DNA of 64,000 bases from Microbulbifer sp. Q7 (lineage in GTDB: Bacteria > Pseudomonadota > Gammaproteobacteria > Pseudomonadales > Cellvibrionaceae): the NCBI RefSeq assembly GCF_001639145.1, contig NZ_LROY01000002.1, positions 124,001-188,000 of the forward strand. Direction: 5' to 3'. Every line of letters starts with the position of its first letter. Positions within the stretch are counted from its first letter, which is position 1. Shown here one piece after another: positions 26,137-35,274 of the stretch. The notes below the pieces were generated by a model. The model had not been told where the DNA came from. It was given only the letters and a program-made list of their open reading frames with translations, and did not search any database. The position numbers and the translations under genes are program-made.

Positions 26137-27051
26137 TCAGCGGCCGCGGCCGATGGCAGCCAGCAGGGAGCCCATTACGACGGTTATGGCGCCAACCCAG
26201 CTGATCCAGTTCATGGGTTCCACGGCAATGTATTCGGGCCACACAGTGCCGATAAGAGTACTCAGTGCCAGCGTCATCAAGGGCACCAGCGCCAGTGTGG
26301 CGCTTACCCGGGACGCCTCCCAGGCGCCCATGGCTTTGGCGAAGGCGCCATAGGCAATCAGGGTGTTGGCAGTCAGGAACAGCAGTAGTCCCCAGCCGAG
26401 GGCGTCCAGCTGCAGGGCGCTGGTGGGCTGTGCGATGGGAAGAAAGCACAGCGTCCCGGCGATGTAGATCAGCATCAGCAGGTTTTGCGGTCGCGACTGG
26501 GCGACAATCTTTTTCTGAAACAGTCCGTATACCGCCCAGGTGACTGCAGCGATGACCACCAGCCCCACGCCAATCAAGTACTCGCGGTCCTCCCCTGCGG
26601 CGAGCTCCTGAATACGCAGGTTGAAAAACAGCGGCAGGCCGAGACATACCAATCCCACGCCCATCCACTGGCGCGCGGAGAAGCGCTCCCCCAGGAAAGC
26701 CACGCTGAAAATAAGCAGTAGTAGCGGCGCCAGCTGAATCAGTACTTGCAAGGCGCCGGGGGTGATGTAGTTGAGTCCGGTGGCGTAGGCAATGTAGTTT
26801 CCGAGCAGGCCACCGACCGCCAGCAGGGAGTAGGGCAGCAGCTTGCCCTTGAGCAGGCTGCGCAAGTCCAGGTCCCTGCGCCAGCCGTACCAGATGCCGG
26901 CAAACACTGCGGCACCAAAGAAGCGAAACCAGGTCACGGTGGTGGAGTCCATGTCGACGATCAGGCCTTTCATGGCGATGGGCAGGAGCGCCCATAGAAA
27001 GGCGGTGGTCAGGGCCAGTGGCAGGCCGACTCTCCAGTTGGATTGGTGCAT
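26137..27051 (-). CDS. EamA/DMT-family permease
   Basis: A ~304-residue membrane protein with ten predicted hydrophobic segments in two EamA repeats, about residues 10-140 and 155-295, of the drug/metabolite transporter superfamily. ATG 27051 gives the N-terminus MHQSNWRVGLPLALTTAFLW, with AAAGGT seven bases upstream on the minus strand; a longer in-frame reading would add a non-membrane leader. Family members export amino acids, nucleosides or other metabolites, and the substrate is not evident. It ends 70 bp before the tRNA promoter. Confidence 0.82.
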   Translation of the reverse strand: MHQSNWRVGLPLALTTAFLWALLPIAMKGLIVDMDSTTVTWFRFFGAAVFAGIWYGWRRDLDLRSLLKGKLLPYSLLAVGGLLGNYIAYATGLNYITPGALQVLIQLAPLLLLIFSVAFLGERFSARQWMGVGLVCLGLPLFFNLRIQELAAGEDREYLIGVGLVVIAAVTWAVYGLFQKKIVAQSRPQNLLMLIYIAGTLCFLPIAQPTSALQLDALGWGLLLFLTANTLIAYGAFAKAMGAWEASRVSATLALVPLMTLALSTLIGTVWPEYIAVEPMNWISWVGAITVVMGSLLAAIGRGR

Positions 27052-27111
27052 GGCAACCTTTGGTGGTGCTGAAGTGGGTAGGGCGCGGGGCGCGAAATAG
27101 CGGGCGCTTGT

Positions 27112-27136
27112 TCCGGCGCCCACTGTGGGCGCCGGA
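27112..27136 (-). terminator. Hairpin downstream of ychF
   Basis: A perfect 11-bp GC stem (27112-27122 with 27126-27136) with a three-base loop, 27 bp past the ychF stop. No T tract follows on the minus strand, so it is not a textbook intrinsic terminator. Confidence 0.45.
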
Positions 27137-27163
27137 CTTGCCGAATGGCTGGTGGAAGGGGGT

Positions 27164-28255
27164 TTAGACGTTGAAGCGGAAGTGAATCACGTCGCCATCG
27201 ACCACCACATAGTCCTTGCCTTCCAGGCGCCATTTGCCGGCTTCCTTGGCTCCAGCTTCACCATTGTGCGCTACGAAGTCGTCATAGCTCACAACTTCTG
27301 CACGGATAAAGCCTTTTTCAAAGTCGGTGTGGATCTTGCCCGCGGCCTGCGGCGCGGTGGCGCCCTGAGGGATGGTCCACGCGCGTACTTCCTTGACGCC
27401 GGCGGTGAAGTAGGTGTGCAGGCTCAGCAGGTTGTAACCGGCGCGGATGACGCGGTTCAGGCCCGGCTCATCCATCCCCAGCTCTTCGAGGAACTCGGCT
27501 TTCTCGTCATCGTCCAGCTCGGCGATTTCCGATTCCAGCTTGTTGCAGATGGGCACCAGTACGGCATTCTCTTCCGCGGCGATTGCGGATACCGCATCCA
27601 GGTGCGGGTTGTTCTCAAAGCCGTCTTCATCCACGTTGGCAATGTACATGGTGGGCTTGACGGTGAGCAGGCTCAGCTCGCGCAGGCCCTCCAGTTCGTC
27701 TTCGGTGAGGCCGAAGGAGCGCAGCGGCTTGGCTTCATTGAGGTGCGGTTGCACTTTTTCCAGCAGCGCCTTCATTTTGATGGCGTGTTTGTCTTGGCCT
27801 TTGGCCGCGCGGGTGTAGCGCAGCAGGGCTTTATCTACGGTGTCGAGGTCCGCCAGTGCCAGTTCTGTGTTGATCACTTCGATGTCGGCGACTGGGTCTA
27901 CCTGATTGGCGACGTGGATGACATTGTCGTTTTCAAAGCAGCGCACCACGTGGGCAATGGCGTCGGTCTCGCGAATGTTGGCGAGAAACTTGTTGCCAAG
28001 GCCTTCACCCTTGGACGCGCCCGCCACCAGGCCCGCAATATCCGTGAATTCCATGGTGGTTGGAATGACTTTTTGCGGTTTGACAATCTCGGTGAGTTTG
28101 TCGAGGCGCGGGTCTGGTACCGGCACGATGCCGGCGTTCGGTTCAATGGTGCAGAAGGGGAAATTCTCTGCGTCGATCCCCGCTTTGGTCAGGGCATTGA
28201 ACAGAGTGGATTTGCCCACGTTGGGCAGGCCGACGATGCCGCAAGTAAAACCCAT
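27164..28255 (-). CDS. ychF: Redox-regulated ATPase YchF (Obg-related P-loop protein)
   Basis: A 363-residue cytoplasmic protein binding ATP in preference to GTP. The Walker A motif is [15 protein letters not shown] (residues 8-22), and [17 protein letters not shown] (~68-84) contains switch II. A coiled-coil insert follows near 130-200, and a TGS domain fills the C-terminus, ending [21 protein letters not shown]. It binds ribosomes and modulates stress responses in relatives. It lies just after pth, the standard gammaproteobacterial order. Confidence 0.97.
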   Translation of the reverse strand: MGFTCGIVGLPNVGKSTLFNALTKAGIDAENFPFCTIEPNAGIVPVPDPRLDKLTEIVKPQKVIPTTMEFTDIAGLVAGASKGEGLGNKFLANIRETDAIAHVVRCFENDNVIHVANQVDPVADIEVINTELALADLDTVDKALLRYTRAAKGQDKHAIKMKALLEKVQPHLNEAKPLRSFGLTEDELEGLRELSLLTVKPTMYIANVDEDGFENNPHLDAVSAIAAEENAVLVPICNKLESEIAELDDDEKAEFLEELGMDEPGLNRVIRAGYNLLSLHTYFTAGVKEVRAWTIPQGATAPQAAGKIHTDFEKGFIRAEVVSYDDFVAHNGEAGAKEAGKWRLEGKDYVVVDGDVIHFRFNV

Positions 28256-28319
28256 GGTGTGAATCCTGTTGTGAATCTTGTGGTGCGTTGAGACAGGGTG
28301 CGCCGGTGGCAGACACTGT

Positions 28320-28919
28320 CTACTTGGATTTGGTGTGCAGTGCTTTCATGGCTCCGCTCCAGTCGCCGCTGGCCGCGGTGGGGAGCGCATCTACAGCGCG
28401 ATCGATGGCCTCGGCCAGTTGGTCCTGTTCCACTCGGGGCGCACGCTGGAGTACGTAATTGACCACGTCCCGGGCGTTGCCCGGATGGCCAACCCCAAGG
28501 CGCAGGCGCATGAAATCCCGATTATTTCCCAGGGCGGCGATGATATCGCGCAGGCCGTTATGCCCCCCGTGACCGCCGCCACTTTTCAGGCGTGCAGTGC
28601 CGCAGGGCAGGTCCAGCTCATCGTGAGCGACCAGAATAGCCTCAACGGGGATCTTGAAGAAATTCGCCAGCGGGCCCACTGCCTGGCCACTGCGGTTCAT
28701 AAAGGTGGTGGGAATCAGCAGGCGGATATCCTGCCCGCCGATTCGCACACGGCCGGTGAGGCCGTGGTACTTGCTGTCTGGCGCGAGCTGGGCACCGTGG
28801 ATACGGGCCAGCTCGGAGACGAAGTCGGCCCCGGCGTTGTGTCGCGTCCGGTCGTATTCGGGGCCTGGGTTTCCCAGGCCCACAATCAACTGGATGGGCG
28901 TGTCCGGAGCCTTGCTCAA
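28320..28919 (-). CDS. pth: Peptidyl-tRNA hydrolase
   Basis: A 199-residue enzyme that releases tRNA from stalled peptidyl-tRNA. The N-terminal signature [22 protein letters not shown] contains the catalytic histidine near residue 27. FMNRSGQAV and the [12 protein letters not shown] motif are also present. The first codon appears to be TTG 28919, with AGGT nine bases upstream on the minus strand. It lies between rplY and ychF. Confidence 0.96.
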   Translation of the reverse strand: MSKAPDTPIQLIVGLGNPGPEYDRTRHNAGADFVSELARIHGAQLAPDSKYHGLTGRVRIGGQDIRLLIPTTFMNRSGQAVGPLANFFKIPVEAILVAHDELDLPCGTARLKSGGGHGGHNGLRDIIAALGNNRDFMRLRLGVGHPGNARDVVNYVLQRAPRVEQDQLAEAIDRAVDALPTAASGDWSGAMKALHTKSK

Positions 28920-28960
28920 GGTGCTTTACCTATAGTTAGGAGACCTGAACGAGAGTCGGC

Positions 28961-29599
28961 TTAGGCTTCGCCGGACTCTTCGCCTTCACCTTCGCCTTCT
29001 TCGGCGTCGGCTTCAACAGCACCGCGCGGCTTGTGCACGGAAGCGACAACCAGGTCGTGGTCTTCGCCGTGCGCCAGGTCCACAGACTCAACGCCAGCCG
29101 GCAGTTTGATGTCGGAGATGTGAACAGTGCCGTCCAGCTCCAGATCTGCCAGGTCTACCTCGATGAACTCAGGCAGCTTGGAGGCCGGTGCCTGGATGTC
29201 CAGCTCGGTCAGGGTGTGGGATACGATACCGCCGGCCTTAACACCTTTGCACATGTCTTCGTTCAGGAAGTGCAGGGGTACCTTAACGTGTACTTTGGTG
29301 TTGGCAGATACGCGCTGGAAGTCAGCGTGCAGCAGGATAGGCTTGGCCGGGTGACGCTGCAGATCGCGCAGGATCACGGTCTCTTCTTTGCCGTCAACGC
29401 TCAGGGTCAGAACGGAAGAGAAAACCGCTTCGTTTTCCAGGGCCTTGAACATTTCTTTTTGCAGCAGGGCGATGGATTGCGGTTCGGCCTTGCCACCGTA
29501 GATGATGGCCGGAACTTTTGCTTCCAGGCGACGCAGGCGGCGGCTCGCACCTTTCCCTTCGTCGCTGCGGACGCTGGCATTCAGTTTAAAATCAGACAT
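28961..29599 (-). CDS. rplY: 50S ribosomal protein L25 (general stress protein Ctc form)
   Basis: A 212-residue, two-domain form of bL25. The N-terminal domain (~1-95) binds 5S rRNA (SVRSDEGKGASRRLRR), and the β-rich TL5/Ctc domain covers ~100-185. The C-terminal tail from about residue 190 is very acidic (EADAEEGEGEGEE). It is longer than the ~94-residue enterobacterial L25 but normal for Pseudomonas-like species. It lies between prs and pth. Confidence 0.96.
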   Translation of the reverse strand: MSDFKLNASVRSDEGKGASRRLRRLEAKVPAIIYGGKAEPQSIALLQKEMFKALENEAVFSSVLTLSVDGKEETVILRDLQRHPAKPILLHADFQRVSANTKVHVKVPLHFLNEDMCKGVKAGGIVSHTLTELDIQAPASKLPEFIEVDLADLELDGTVHISDIKLPAGVESVDLAHGEDHDLVVASVHKPRGAVEADAEEGEGEGEESGEA

Positions 29600-29698
29600 G
29601 GGGTAAACCTCAGGTTGTCTGTCCAGAAGGACCTGCGACCGGAACCTTCTGGCATTGCTATAAAAGGGGCAGAATCTATTGAAACGCCCAATAGTAAA

Positions 29699-29717
29699 CG
29701 CCCGGCAGTGCCGGGCG
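29699..29717 (-). terminator. Probable terminator of prs
   Basis: CGCCCGGC (29699-29706), loop AGT, GCCGGGCG (29710-29717). On the minus strand it is followed by TTTACTATT, a partial T tract. It separates prs from rplY. Confidence 0.6.
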
Positions 29718-29784
29718 GGCGCGTATTCTAAGGGGAAGCGCGGGCGAATGCCAGCGCTTCACGAGAGAAGATTCAGGCCGGGTT

Positions 29785-30729
29785 TTACGACCGGAACATC
29801 GCGGACAGGGATTCTTCGTTGCTGATACGGCGCATGGATTCGGCCAGCATGGCGGAGAGGGTCAGCTGGCGGATTTTCGGCGCCTTTTCCATCTTGTCGC
29901 CCAGTGGGATGGAGTCGGTGACGACCAGCTCATCCATTACCGAGTTGTTCAGGTTCTCGATGGCTTTGCCGGACAGTACCGGGTGGGTACAGTAGGCCAC
30001 GACTTTCGTGGCGCCGTGGTCTTTCAGTGCACTGGCAGCGTTACACAGGGTGCCAGCGGTATCCACCATATCGTCGACCAGCAGGCAGGTGCGACCACTC
30101 ACTTCACCGATGATGTTCATGACTTCAGCCACATTGGCCGCCGGACGACGTTTGTCGATGATGGCCAGGTCGCAGTCCAGGCTCTTTGCCACCGCGCGGG
30201 CGCGCACCACACCGCCGATATCCGGGGACACGACCACTAGGTCCTGGTAGCCCTGGCGCTCGATATCGTCCAGCAGTACGGAGGAGCCGTATACGTTATC
30301 CACCGGTACGTCGAAGAAGCCCTGGATCTGCTCAGCGTGCAGATCGACGGTGAGAACGCGGTCGATGCCCACGCTGACCATCATGTCTGCGACCACCTTG
30401 GCGGAAATTGGCACGCGCTGCGACCGCACACGGCGATCCTGGCGGGCATAACCAAAGTAGGGTACGACGGCGGTGATGCGGCCCGCCGATGCGCGACGCA
30501 GCGCGTCCACCAGCAGGATCAGTTCCATAATGTTGCGGTTGGTGGGCTGGCAGGTGGACTGCACCACGAACACATCCCGGCCGCGCACGTTGTCGGTGAT
30601 TTCTACCGCAATCTCCCCGTCGGAGAAGCGTTTCACCACCGCCTCGCCCAGCGGTATCGCCATATGCTCAACAATCTTTTGTGCGAGTTCCGGGTTTGCG
30701 TTGCCGGTGAAGACCATTAAGTCAGCCAC
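29785..30729 (-). CDS. prs: Ribose-phosphate pyrophosphokinase (PRPP synthetase)
   Basis: A 314-residue enzyme making phosphoribosyl pyrophosphate from ribose-5-phosphate and ATP. Motifs: [20 protein letters not shown] (~35-55), the ATP loop [11 protein letters not shown] (~95), [12 protein letters not shown] (~130) and the PRPP loop [13 protein letters not shown] (~215-227). The start is GTG 30729, with AAGGT eight bases upstream. It lies downstream of tRNA-Gln and ispE, as in Pseudomonas. Confidence 0.97.
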   Translation of the reverse strand: MADLMVFTGNANPELAQKIVEHMAIPLGEAVVKRFSDGEIAVEITDNVRGRDVFVVQSTCQPTNRNIMELILLVDALRRASAGRITAVVPYFGYARQDRRVRSQRVPISAKVVADMMVSVGIDRVLTVDLHAEQIQGFFDVPVDNVYGSSVLLDDIERQGYQDLVVVSPDIGGVVRARAVAKSLDCDLAIIDKRRPAANVAEVMNIIGEVSGRTCLLVDDMVDTAGTLCNAASALKDHGATKVVAYCTHPVLSGKAIENLNNSVMDELVVTDSIPLGDKMEKAPKIRQLTLSAMLAESMRRISNEESLSAMFRS

Positions 30730-30928
30730 TGCGAGTACCTTTTTCGTTGGGGGTAGAAGATAGTAGTGAAATTCAGCTGGATTGCGGAGCGGGAACTGCT
30801 TGCAGGATAGTGTGATGCCGTTTCATTGGGCGACCATTTGGTGCAAGTATTTGATGAGGGCTTTAAGCCTGAATATTAGCTCGGAAGGTGCCGAGTGCTC
30901 CGGTAGCGGGCCAAGGCGGGCCCGCCCG

Positions 30929-30949
30929 CAAATCAGCGTTGCTGATTTG
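30929..30949. repeat. Perfect 9-bp stem-loop in the prs upstream region
   Basis: CAAATCAGC (30929-30937), loop GTT, GCTGATTTG (30941-30949). It lies in the 425-bp gap between prs and tRNA-Gln, which also holds the inverted repeat at 30988-31019 and the tRNA-derived module. I see no open reading frame worth calling there. Confidence 0.6.
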
Positions 30950-30987
30950 TCGGGAGCTAAGGGCGGACATGCGCCGCGCTTAGCGTC

Positions 30988-31019
30988 TTTTCCGGAATTC
31001 ATGGATGAATTCCGGAAAA
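30988..31019. repeat. Perfect 15-bp inverted repeat
   Basis: TTTTCCGGAATTCAT (30988-31002), two bases GG, ATGAATTCCGGAAAA (31005-31019). No T tract follows on either strand, so it is not an obvious intrinsic terminator. Confidence 0.65.
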
Positions 31020-31030
31020 CTAAAAAGGAA

Positions 31031-31140
31031 ATGGCTGGGGTGGAAGGATTAGCTTCGCCTGCGGCTCGCTGGTCTCCGCTGGCTTCGCCAGCTCCGGCTC
31101 GAACCTGTCAGAGTGCGTCGCTATCGCTAAACTCACTGCC
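31031..31140 (-). repeat. tRNA-Gln-derived repeat module, copy B
   Basis: It has the same structure as the module at 25695-25804. It begins with 20 bases identical to the 3' end of tRNA-Gln (31031-31050) and contains the hairpin GCTGGC-TTC-GCCAGC. It lies immediately after tRNA-Gln on the minus strand. Confidence 0.8.
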
Positions 31141-31154
31141 AACCTGAAAAAATA

Positions 31155-31229
31155 TGGCTGGGGTGGAAGGATTCGAACCTTCGCATGACGGGATCAAAAC
31201 CCGCTGCCTTACCGCTTGGCTACACCCCA
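31155..31229 (-). tRNA. tRNA-Gln (anticodon TTG), second copy
   Basis: 75 nt, identical to the tRNA at 25818-25892, with encoded CCA. It starts 21 bp after the ispE stop and lies upstream of prs on the same strand. The ispE-tRNA-Gln-prs order is the ancestral one in Pseudomonas-like genomes, so this is probably the original copy. Confidence 0.96.
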
Positions 31230-31250
31230 GCAATATTGCAGTTAGTCAAT

Positions 31251-32147
31251 CTAGACGTTTGCTGCAAATTTCGCGAGTTGCCGGTGCGCGATCGATTCAT
31301 CCGCGCCGCGTGCAACGAAGCCTTCCCATCCCGCAGGTCGCTCAGCAAACACGTTGAGTGCCGCTGCTTCCGACTCGAAGCCGGTAAACACGCAGGCGCC
31401 GGTTCCTGTCAGATAAGCCTTTGCGTACTGTGCAAGCCACGCTCTGGCCCTGCCCACCTCGGGGTAGAGGTCTTCCACCAGGGGCTGAAAATCATTGCCG
31501 GCGTATTCATCCAGCCAGTGCGTATTCAGCCGCCTGTCGCGAAGGGCCGCTAATGTAATTGCGGCAGAATCTCTTGTCAAACGCGGATCGGAAAAAAGCG
31601 CCGCGGTGCTCACATGGCAGGCGGGTTTCAGTATCAGGTACCAGCGGGGAGCGATGGTGACCGGGGTCAGGCGCTCCCCCACGCCTTCGGCAAAAGCCGA
31701 GTGGCCGCGTACAAACACGGGCACGTCGGCGCCCAGCTGCCTGCCGAGTTCGGCCAGGCTATCGATATCCAGCTTGCAGTCCCACAGGTGGTTGAGTCCT
31801 AGCAGGGTGGTGGCTGCATCGCTACTGCCGCCGCCGATACCGCCGCCGGAGGGCAGGGCTTTATCCACAGCGATGGAGGCGCCGAGGTTCATCCGTCCGC
31901 AATGCTGCCGCAGCAATTGTGCCGCGCGGTAGATCAGGTTCTGCTCGGGAGCGACATCGACGTTGGGACAATGGAGGTGGATCCGGCCGTCGCGGGTGGC
32001 CTGAAAGTTGAGGGTGTCGCCGAAATCCAATAGTTGGAACACCGTCTGCAGTTCGTGGTAGCCATCGTCGCGGCGACCCAGGATGCGCAGCATCAGGTTC
32101 AGCTTAGCGGGAGCGGTGAGGGTCAGGCTTAGGGGGGACGCGTTCAT
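31251..32147 (-). CDS. ispE: 4-Diphosphocytidyl-2-C-methyl-D-erythritol kinase
   Basis: A 298-residue GHMP kinase of the MEP isoprenoid pathway. APAKLNLMLRILGRRDDGYHEL (~12-33) is the N-terminal substrate region, and PSGGGIGGGSSDAATTL (~95-111) is the ATP-binding glycine loop. It lies 82 bp after lolB on the same strand, and tRNA-Gln follows. The order lolB-ispE-tRNA-prs is conserved in related genera. Confidence 0.96.
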   Translation of the reverse strand: MNASPLSLTLTAPAKLNLMLRILGRRDDGYHELQTVFQLLDFGDTLNFQATRDGRIHLHCPNVDVAPEQNLIYRAAQLLRQHCGRMNLGASIAVDKALPSGGGIGGGSSDAATTLLGLNHLWDCKLDIDSLAELGRQLGADVPVFVRGHSAFAEGVGERLTPVTIAPRWYLILKPACHVSTAALFSDPRLTRDSAAITLAALRDRRLNTHWLDEYAGNDFQPLVEDLYPEVGRARAWLAQYAKAYLTGTGACVFTGFESEAAALNVFAERPAGWEGFVARGADESIAHRQLAKFAANV

Positions 32148-32228
32148 GAATGGAAAGGACTGGTGAATTCTGGCGGCCAGTGTACCAGCCGCCAGTCCAT
32201 TCGTGCGCTCTGTGTTGTCAGTAGTGCG

Positions 32229-32903
32229 CTACTTGGGGGTCCACTCCTTGATCACCACGGTGACACTCACCGGCCCCGCGGCATTGGTCGTTGCGGCCTT
32301 GATTTTGCTGGGAAGCTGATAGGGGCCGACGGCCTGATAGCCGCTGAAATTCAGCTGCCAGCCGGATTGCCGCAGGCTTTGCAGCCGGCCACGGGCGTCT
32401 TTTTGCTGTCCGGCGGCTGCCCCGGGTGCGGCGAGGCCGCGCACCCAGTAAAACATTTCGGACACCGGAAGCGGCCAACCCATGACCTCTTCGGTTAGCT
32501 GTGCAGGGTTGGAGGCAAACACCGCAGGATCACTGCCCTTTTGCAGGCTGACGCCGCTGGGGGAGCCGCTGATGGTGGTCGCGCCAGCACCCAGTGGGCC
32601 GCTCAGATGGATGCGGTAATTGGTGTTCGCCTGCTGCCACACCAGGTTTGCACTGCCGTTTTCTTTCGGCGAGCGCACACCCAGCTTGCCCTTCGCCTCC
32701 CAGCGCTGCAGCGCTGCGGCGGACTGGGATTGCGGGGGCTGTTGTACCGGCGGTTGTTGCGGTTGCGGTTTCTGCGCGCTACATGCCGCCAGGGTAAGCA
32801 GCAGAGTCGCGCCCAGAGCTTTCAGGGCGCGACGGGTACCTGTGAAGGAGGGGGCAATTCTGCGGGTAGACGAGAGAGAGAACACTTCAGCTTTCCGTAA
32901 CAT
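32229..32903 (-). CDS. lolB: Outer-membrane lipoprotein localisation protein LolB
   Basis: A 224-residue lipoprotein that receives lipoproteins from LolA and inserts them in the outer membrane. The signal is MLRKAEVF...LLLTLAAC, with the lipidated cysteine at residue 41. A Pro/Gln-rich linker (~44-62) follows, then the LolB β-barrel fold with RWEAKGKLGVRSP and ANLVWQQANTNYRIHLSGPLG. ATG 32903 is chosen: it lies inside the end of the TPR gene, overlapping it by 17 bp, and gives a normal lipoprotein leader. A longer reading from 33017 adds a basic segment that has no signal character. Confidence 0.93.
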   Translation of the reverse strand: MLRKAEVFSLSSTRRIAPSFTGTRRALKALGATLLLTLAACSAQKPQPQQPPVQQPPQSQSAAALQRWEAKGKLGVRSPKENGSANLVWQQANTNYRIHLSGPLGAGATTISGSPSGVSLQKGSDPAVFASNPAQLTEEVMGWPLPVSEMFYWVRGLAAPGAAAGQQKDARGRLQSLRQSGWQLNFSGYQAVGPYQLPSKIKAATTNAAGPVSVTVVIKEWTPK

Positions 32904-34878
32904 GCTGTTCCAGTCTTTGTTGATCCTGCAGCCGCTGCATGGCTTCCGGGATGAGTTTACTTTCCGGGTTGGCCTGCAATCCCTGCTCCCACACCTGCAT
33001 GGCCTGCTGGCGTTCACCGGCAGCCCACAGGGCTTCGCCCAGATGCGCGGCGATCTCGTGGTCCTGCAGCAGCTCGTACGCCCGCTGCAGGTGCTTTATT
33101 GCCTCGGTGTGGTTGCCCAGCCGGTGATGGGCCCAGCCCATGCTATCGATAATCGCGGGGTCATCCGGACTCAGCGCCAGCGCCTTGGTGATCAGCGCCA
33201 TTGCCTCGTCGAGGCGGTCGTCATAGGAAAGCAGTTTGTAACCCAACGTATTCAGCAGGTTCGCATTATCCGGGTCGCGGGACAACAATTTGCGTAAACC
33301 CAGTTCAAAGTTCTCCACGTCGCCCAGCTGCTCGCTGGTCATCGCATGGGCGTAGATCAGCCGATTGCTGTCATCGTTGGTTTTCAGTGCCTCGCTCAGC
33401 AGTGTGCGCGCTTCTTCCAGGTGTCCATATTTGGTGAGCAGCTCGGTCTGCAGCAGGTAGAACTGTTCCTGTTGCCCCGGGTGGCGCTGGCGCAGTTCGT
33501 CGAACCATTCCTGTGCTTCGCCGGTGTTGCCGCTGGCGGCCAGCAGGTTGGTGCCGCGGGTAATGGCCTGTACGTAGTCGCCGCCGGGGCGCACCATGCG
33601 GTAGTGGGTGACCGCAGACTCCTCATCGTTGGTCTGCTCCGCAATACCGGCCAGATAAAAGTGGGCCGCGGACTCATGCTCCTCGAGCGCCAGCAGTTTT
33701 TCTAGTAGTGGTTTGGCGTTGTCAAACTGGTTGGTTTCATACTGGATCAGCGCCAGAGAGAGAATCAGGTTTGCATCATTGGGGCGCTGCTTCACCAGCT
33801 CCACGAACTGTTGCTGGGCGAGTTCCAGATCATCCTGGATCAGCAGCCGGGCATACTGCAGGCGCAGGCGGCTTTCCCTGGGGTAGAGCGCCACGAGGTT
33901 CTCCAGCAGGCGCCGTGCCTCTCTATTGCGGCCCATATCAATCAAAATGTGGGATTCCAGCAGGGGGGCGTCGAGCAGAGTCGGGTCTCGCTCCTGTACC
34001 TGACGTGTCAGGGTCAGCGCCTCCTGGGCACGTTTGTTGGCCCGCAGCATCATTGCCAGGGCGAGTGAGACCTCGCTGTTGTCGGGGTGCTTCTGCGACA
34101 GGCGCTGGAATTCCGGCAGCACTTTGGCGGCCAGCTCGTCGTTATCCACGGCGGTGGCGGCGACCGACTGCAGGGGGGCGTCGCCGCCCAGGTCCAGAGC
34201 CAGCTCTGCGTGGCGGAGCGCATCGTCCAGCTCCCCGGCCAGGGTGAGTTCCGCGGTGGCCGCCAGCTGGGCGTCGGCGTTTTCTGGTTCCAGCTCAACC
34301 CACAGGAGTGCGGAGCGCAGTGCGGCGCGGCGGGCATTCAGAAAGCGTGCGATGCGCGTGGCACGGGCGGCAACCCCCGCATCCTTGGTGCGTTCGGCCT
34401 GAAAATAGTAGTGCGCCAGGGCCAGGTCGTACTGCTCCCGATTACCTGCCACTTCCGCTACCAGCAGGGTGTAAAAGGTCTCAATCGGGAAGGCTTTGGC
34501 TTTGTTTGCGGTGGTGTTGTTCCGGTCCGGGGCTCCAGCGGCGGCGTCAGCCGGCGGTGCGGTGGCTGCAGCCTGGTTACCGGGCGCGTCACCCGGGGTC
34601 GCCTCTATGTTTTCATCTGTGGTGTGAGTGGGCGCGCTGGATGCGGCGTCGGTTGTGGTGGGCTCGCTTGCGGGATAGGCCGCCTGGTGTGGTTGCTGGG
34701 TGCAGGCGCACAGGATGGCAGTGGTGATGGCAGCTGCCAGCAGTTTCCCCCGGTGACCGCCGCCCGGTTGTCGGGCCGGAATATCCCCAACACTGCCTGT
34801 GGCACGGTGGGTGGGCCGGGTAGACGAGGTGGTCTCTGTGGTCTGATTGATAGGTGCCGAGGTAGAGAAAAGCTGCAT
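32887..34878 (-). CDS. TPR-repeat lipoprotein
   Basis: A 663-residue protein that is mostly tetratricopeptide repeats from about residue 145 to 650 (LGYKLLSYDDRLDEAMALITKALAL, DSMGWAHHRLGNHTEAIKHLQRAYELL). A lipoprotein-like segment ILCAC sits at residues 55-59, unusually far in, after about 44 polar residues; no internal start codon shortens this. A Thr/Ala/Pro-rich low-complexity stretch (~62-140) links it to the repeats. It overlaps lolB by 17 bp, so the two are translationally linked, as with the TPR gene beside lolB in Pseudomonas. A role in envelope assembly is likely, but the exact function is unknown. Confidence 0.85.
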   Translation of the reverse strand: MQLFSTSAPINQTTETTSSTRPTHRATGSVGDIPARQPGGGHRGKLLAAAITTAILCACTQQPHQAAYPASEPTTTDAASSAPTHTTDENIEATPGDAPGNQAAATAPPADAAAGAPDRNNTTANKAKAFPIETFYTLLVAEVAGNREQYDLALAHYYFQAERTKDAGVAARATRIARFLNARRAALRSALLWVELEPENADAQLAATAELTLAGELDDALRHAELALDLGGDAPLQSVAATAVDNDELAAKVLPEFQRLSQKHPDNSEVSLALAMMLRANKRAQEALTLTRQVQERDPTLLDAPLLESHILIDMGRNREARRLLENLVALYPRESRLRLQYARLLIQDDLELAQQQFVELVKQRPNDANLILSLALIQYETNQFDNAKPLLEKLLALEEHESAAHFYLAGIAEQTNDEESAVTHYRMVRPGGDYVQAITRGTNLLAASGNTGEAQEWFDELRQRHPGQQEQFYLLQTELLTKYGHLEEARTLLSEALKTNDDSNRLIYAHAMTSEQLGDVENFELGLRKLLSRDPDNANLLNTLGYKLLSYDDRLDEAMALITKALALSPDDPAIIDSMGWAHHRLGNHTEAIKHLQRAYELLQDHEIAAHLGEALWAAGERQQAMQVWEQGLQANPESKLIPEAMQRLQDQQRLEQHVTES

Positions 34879-35274
34879 AGAAACGTGTCCGTACGTTCGC
34901 GCCAGGCACCGCCCAGTGGCCTGGGGGCGTACTGAGTTTTGGCGCTGCCGTCACTGCATCCGGCAGCAGCGGCGGGCCATTCCGTGTGGCAAGGCGTCTG
35001 TTGGCGTATTTTTCCGGGTTATCGCCGTATAATTCTAGTTCTGAATTCCATGTCCGGTGGTGGTGAGCCGGCTTCCACAGCAAAGTCAGCACCTATTTAA
35101 ACCGTCAAACCGCAGTCGGTCTGTGTGGCGGCGGGCGCGTGGCCTGCGGCTAAGATTGCGTGATACCGCTTGCACGCTGTGCGGCTGCCCCGGACAATGT
35201 GCGGCCTTTTTACCGAGAGAAACACCATTTCGGGGCAGGTGCGCCTGGGTGCCCGAACGAGACGACGAGAACCT
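34879..35274. other. Divergent intergenic region between the TPR gene and hemA
   Basis: 396 bp. A TATAAT hexamer lies at 35028-35033 facing hemA, without a convincing -35. The leader between it and hemA is about 240 bp, long and GC-rich, and I recognise no known riboswitch or small RNA in it. Confidence 0.4.
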
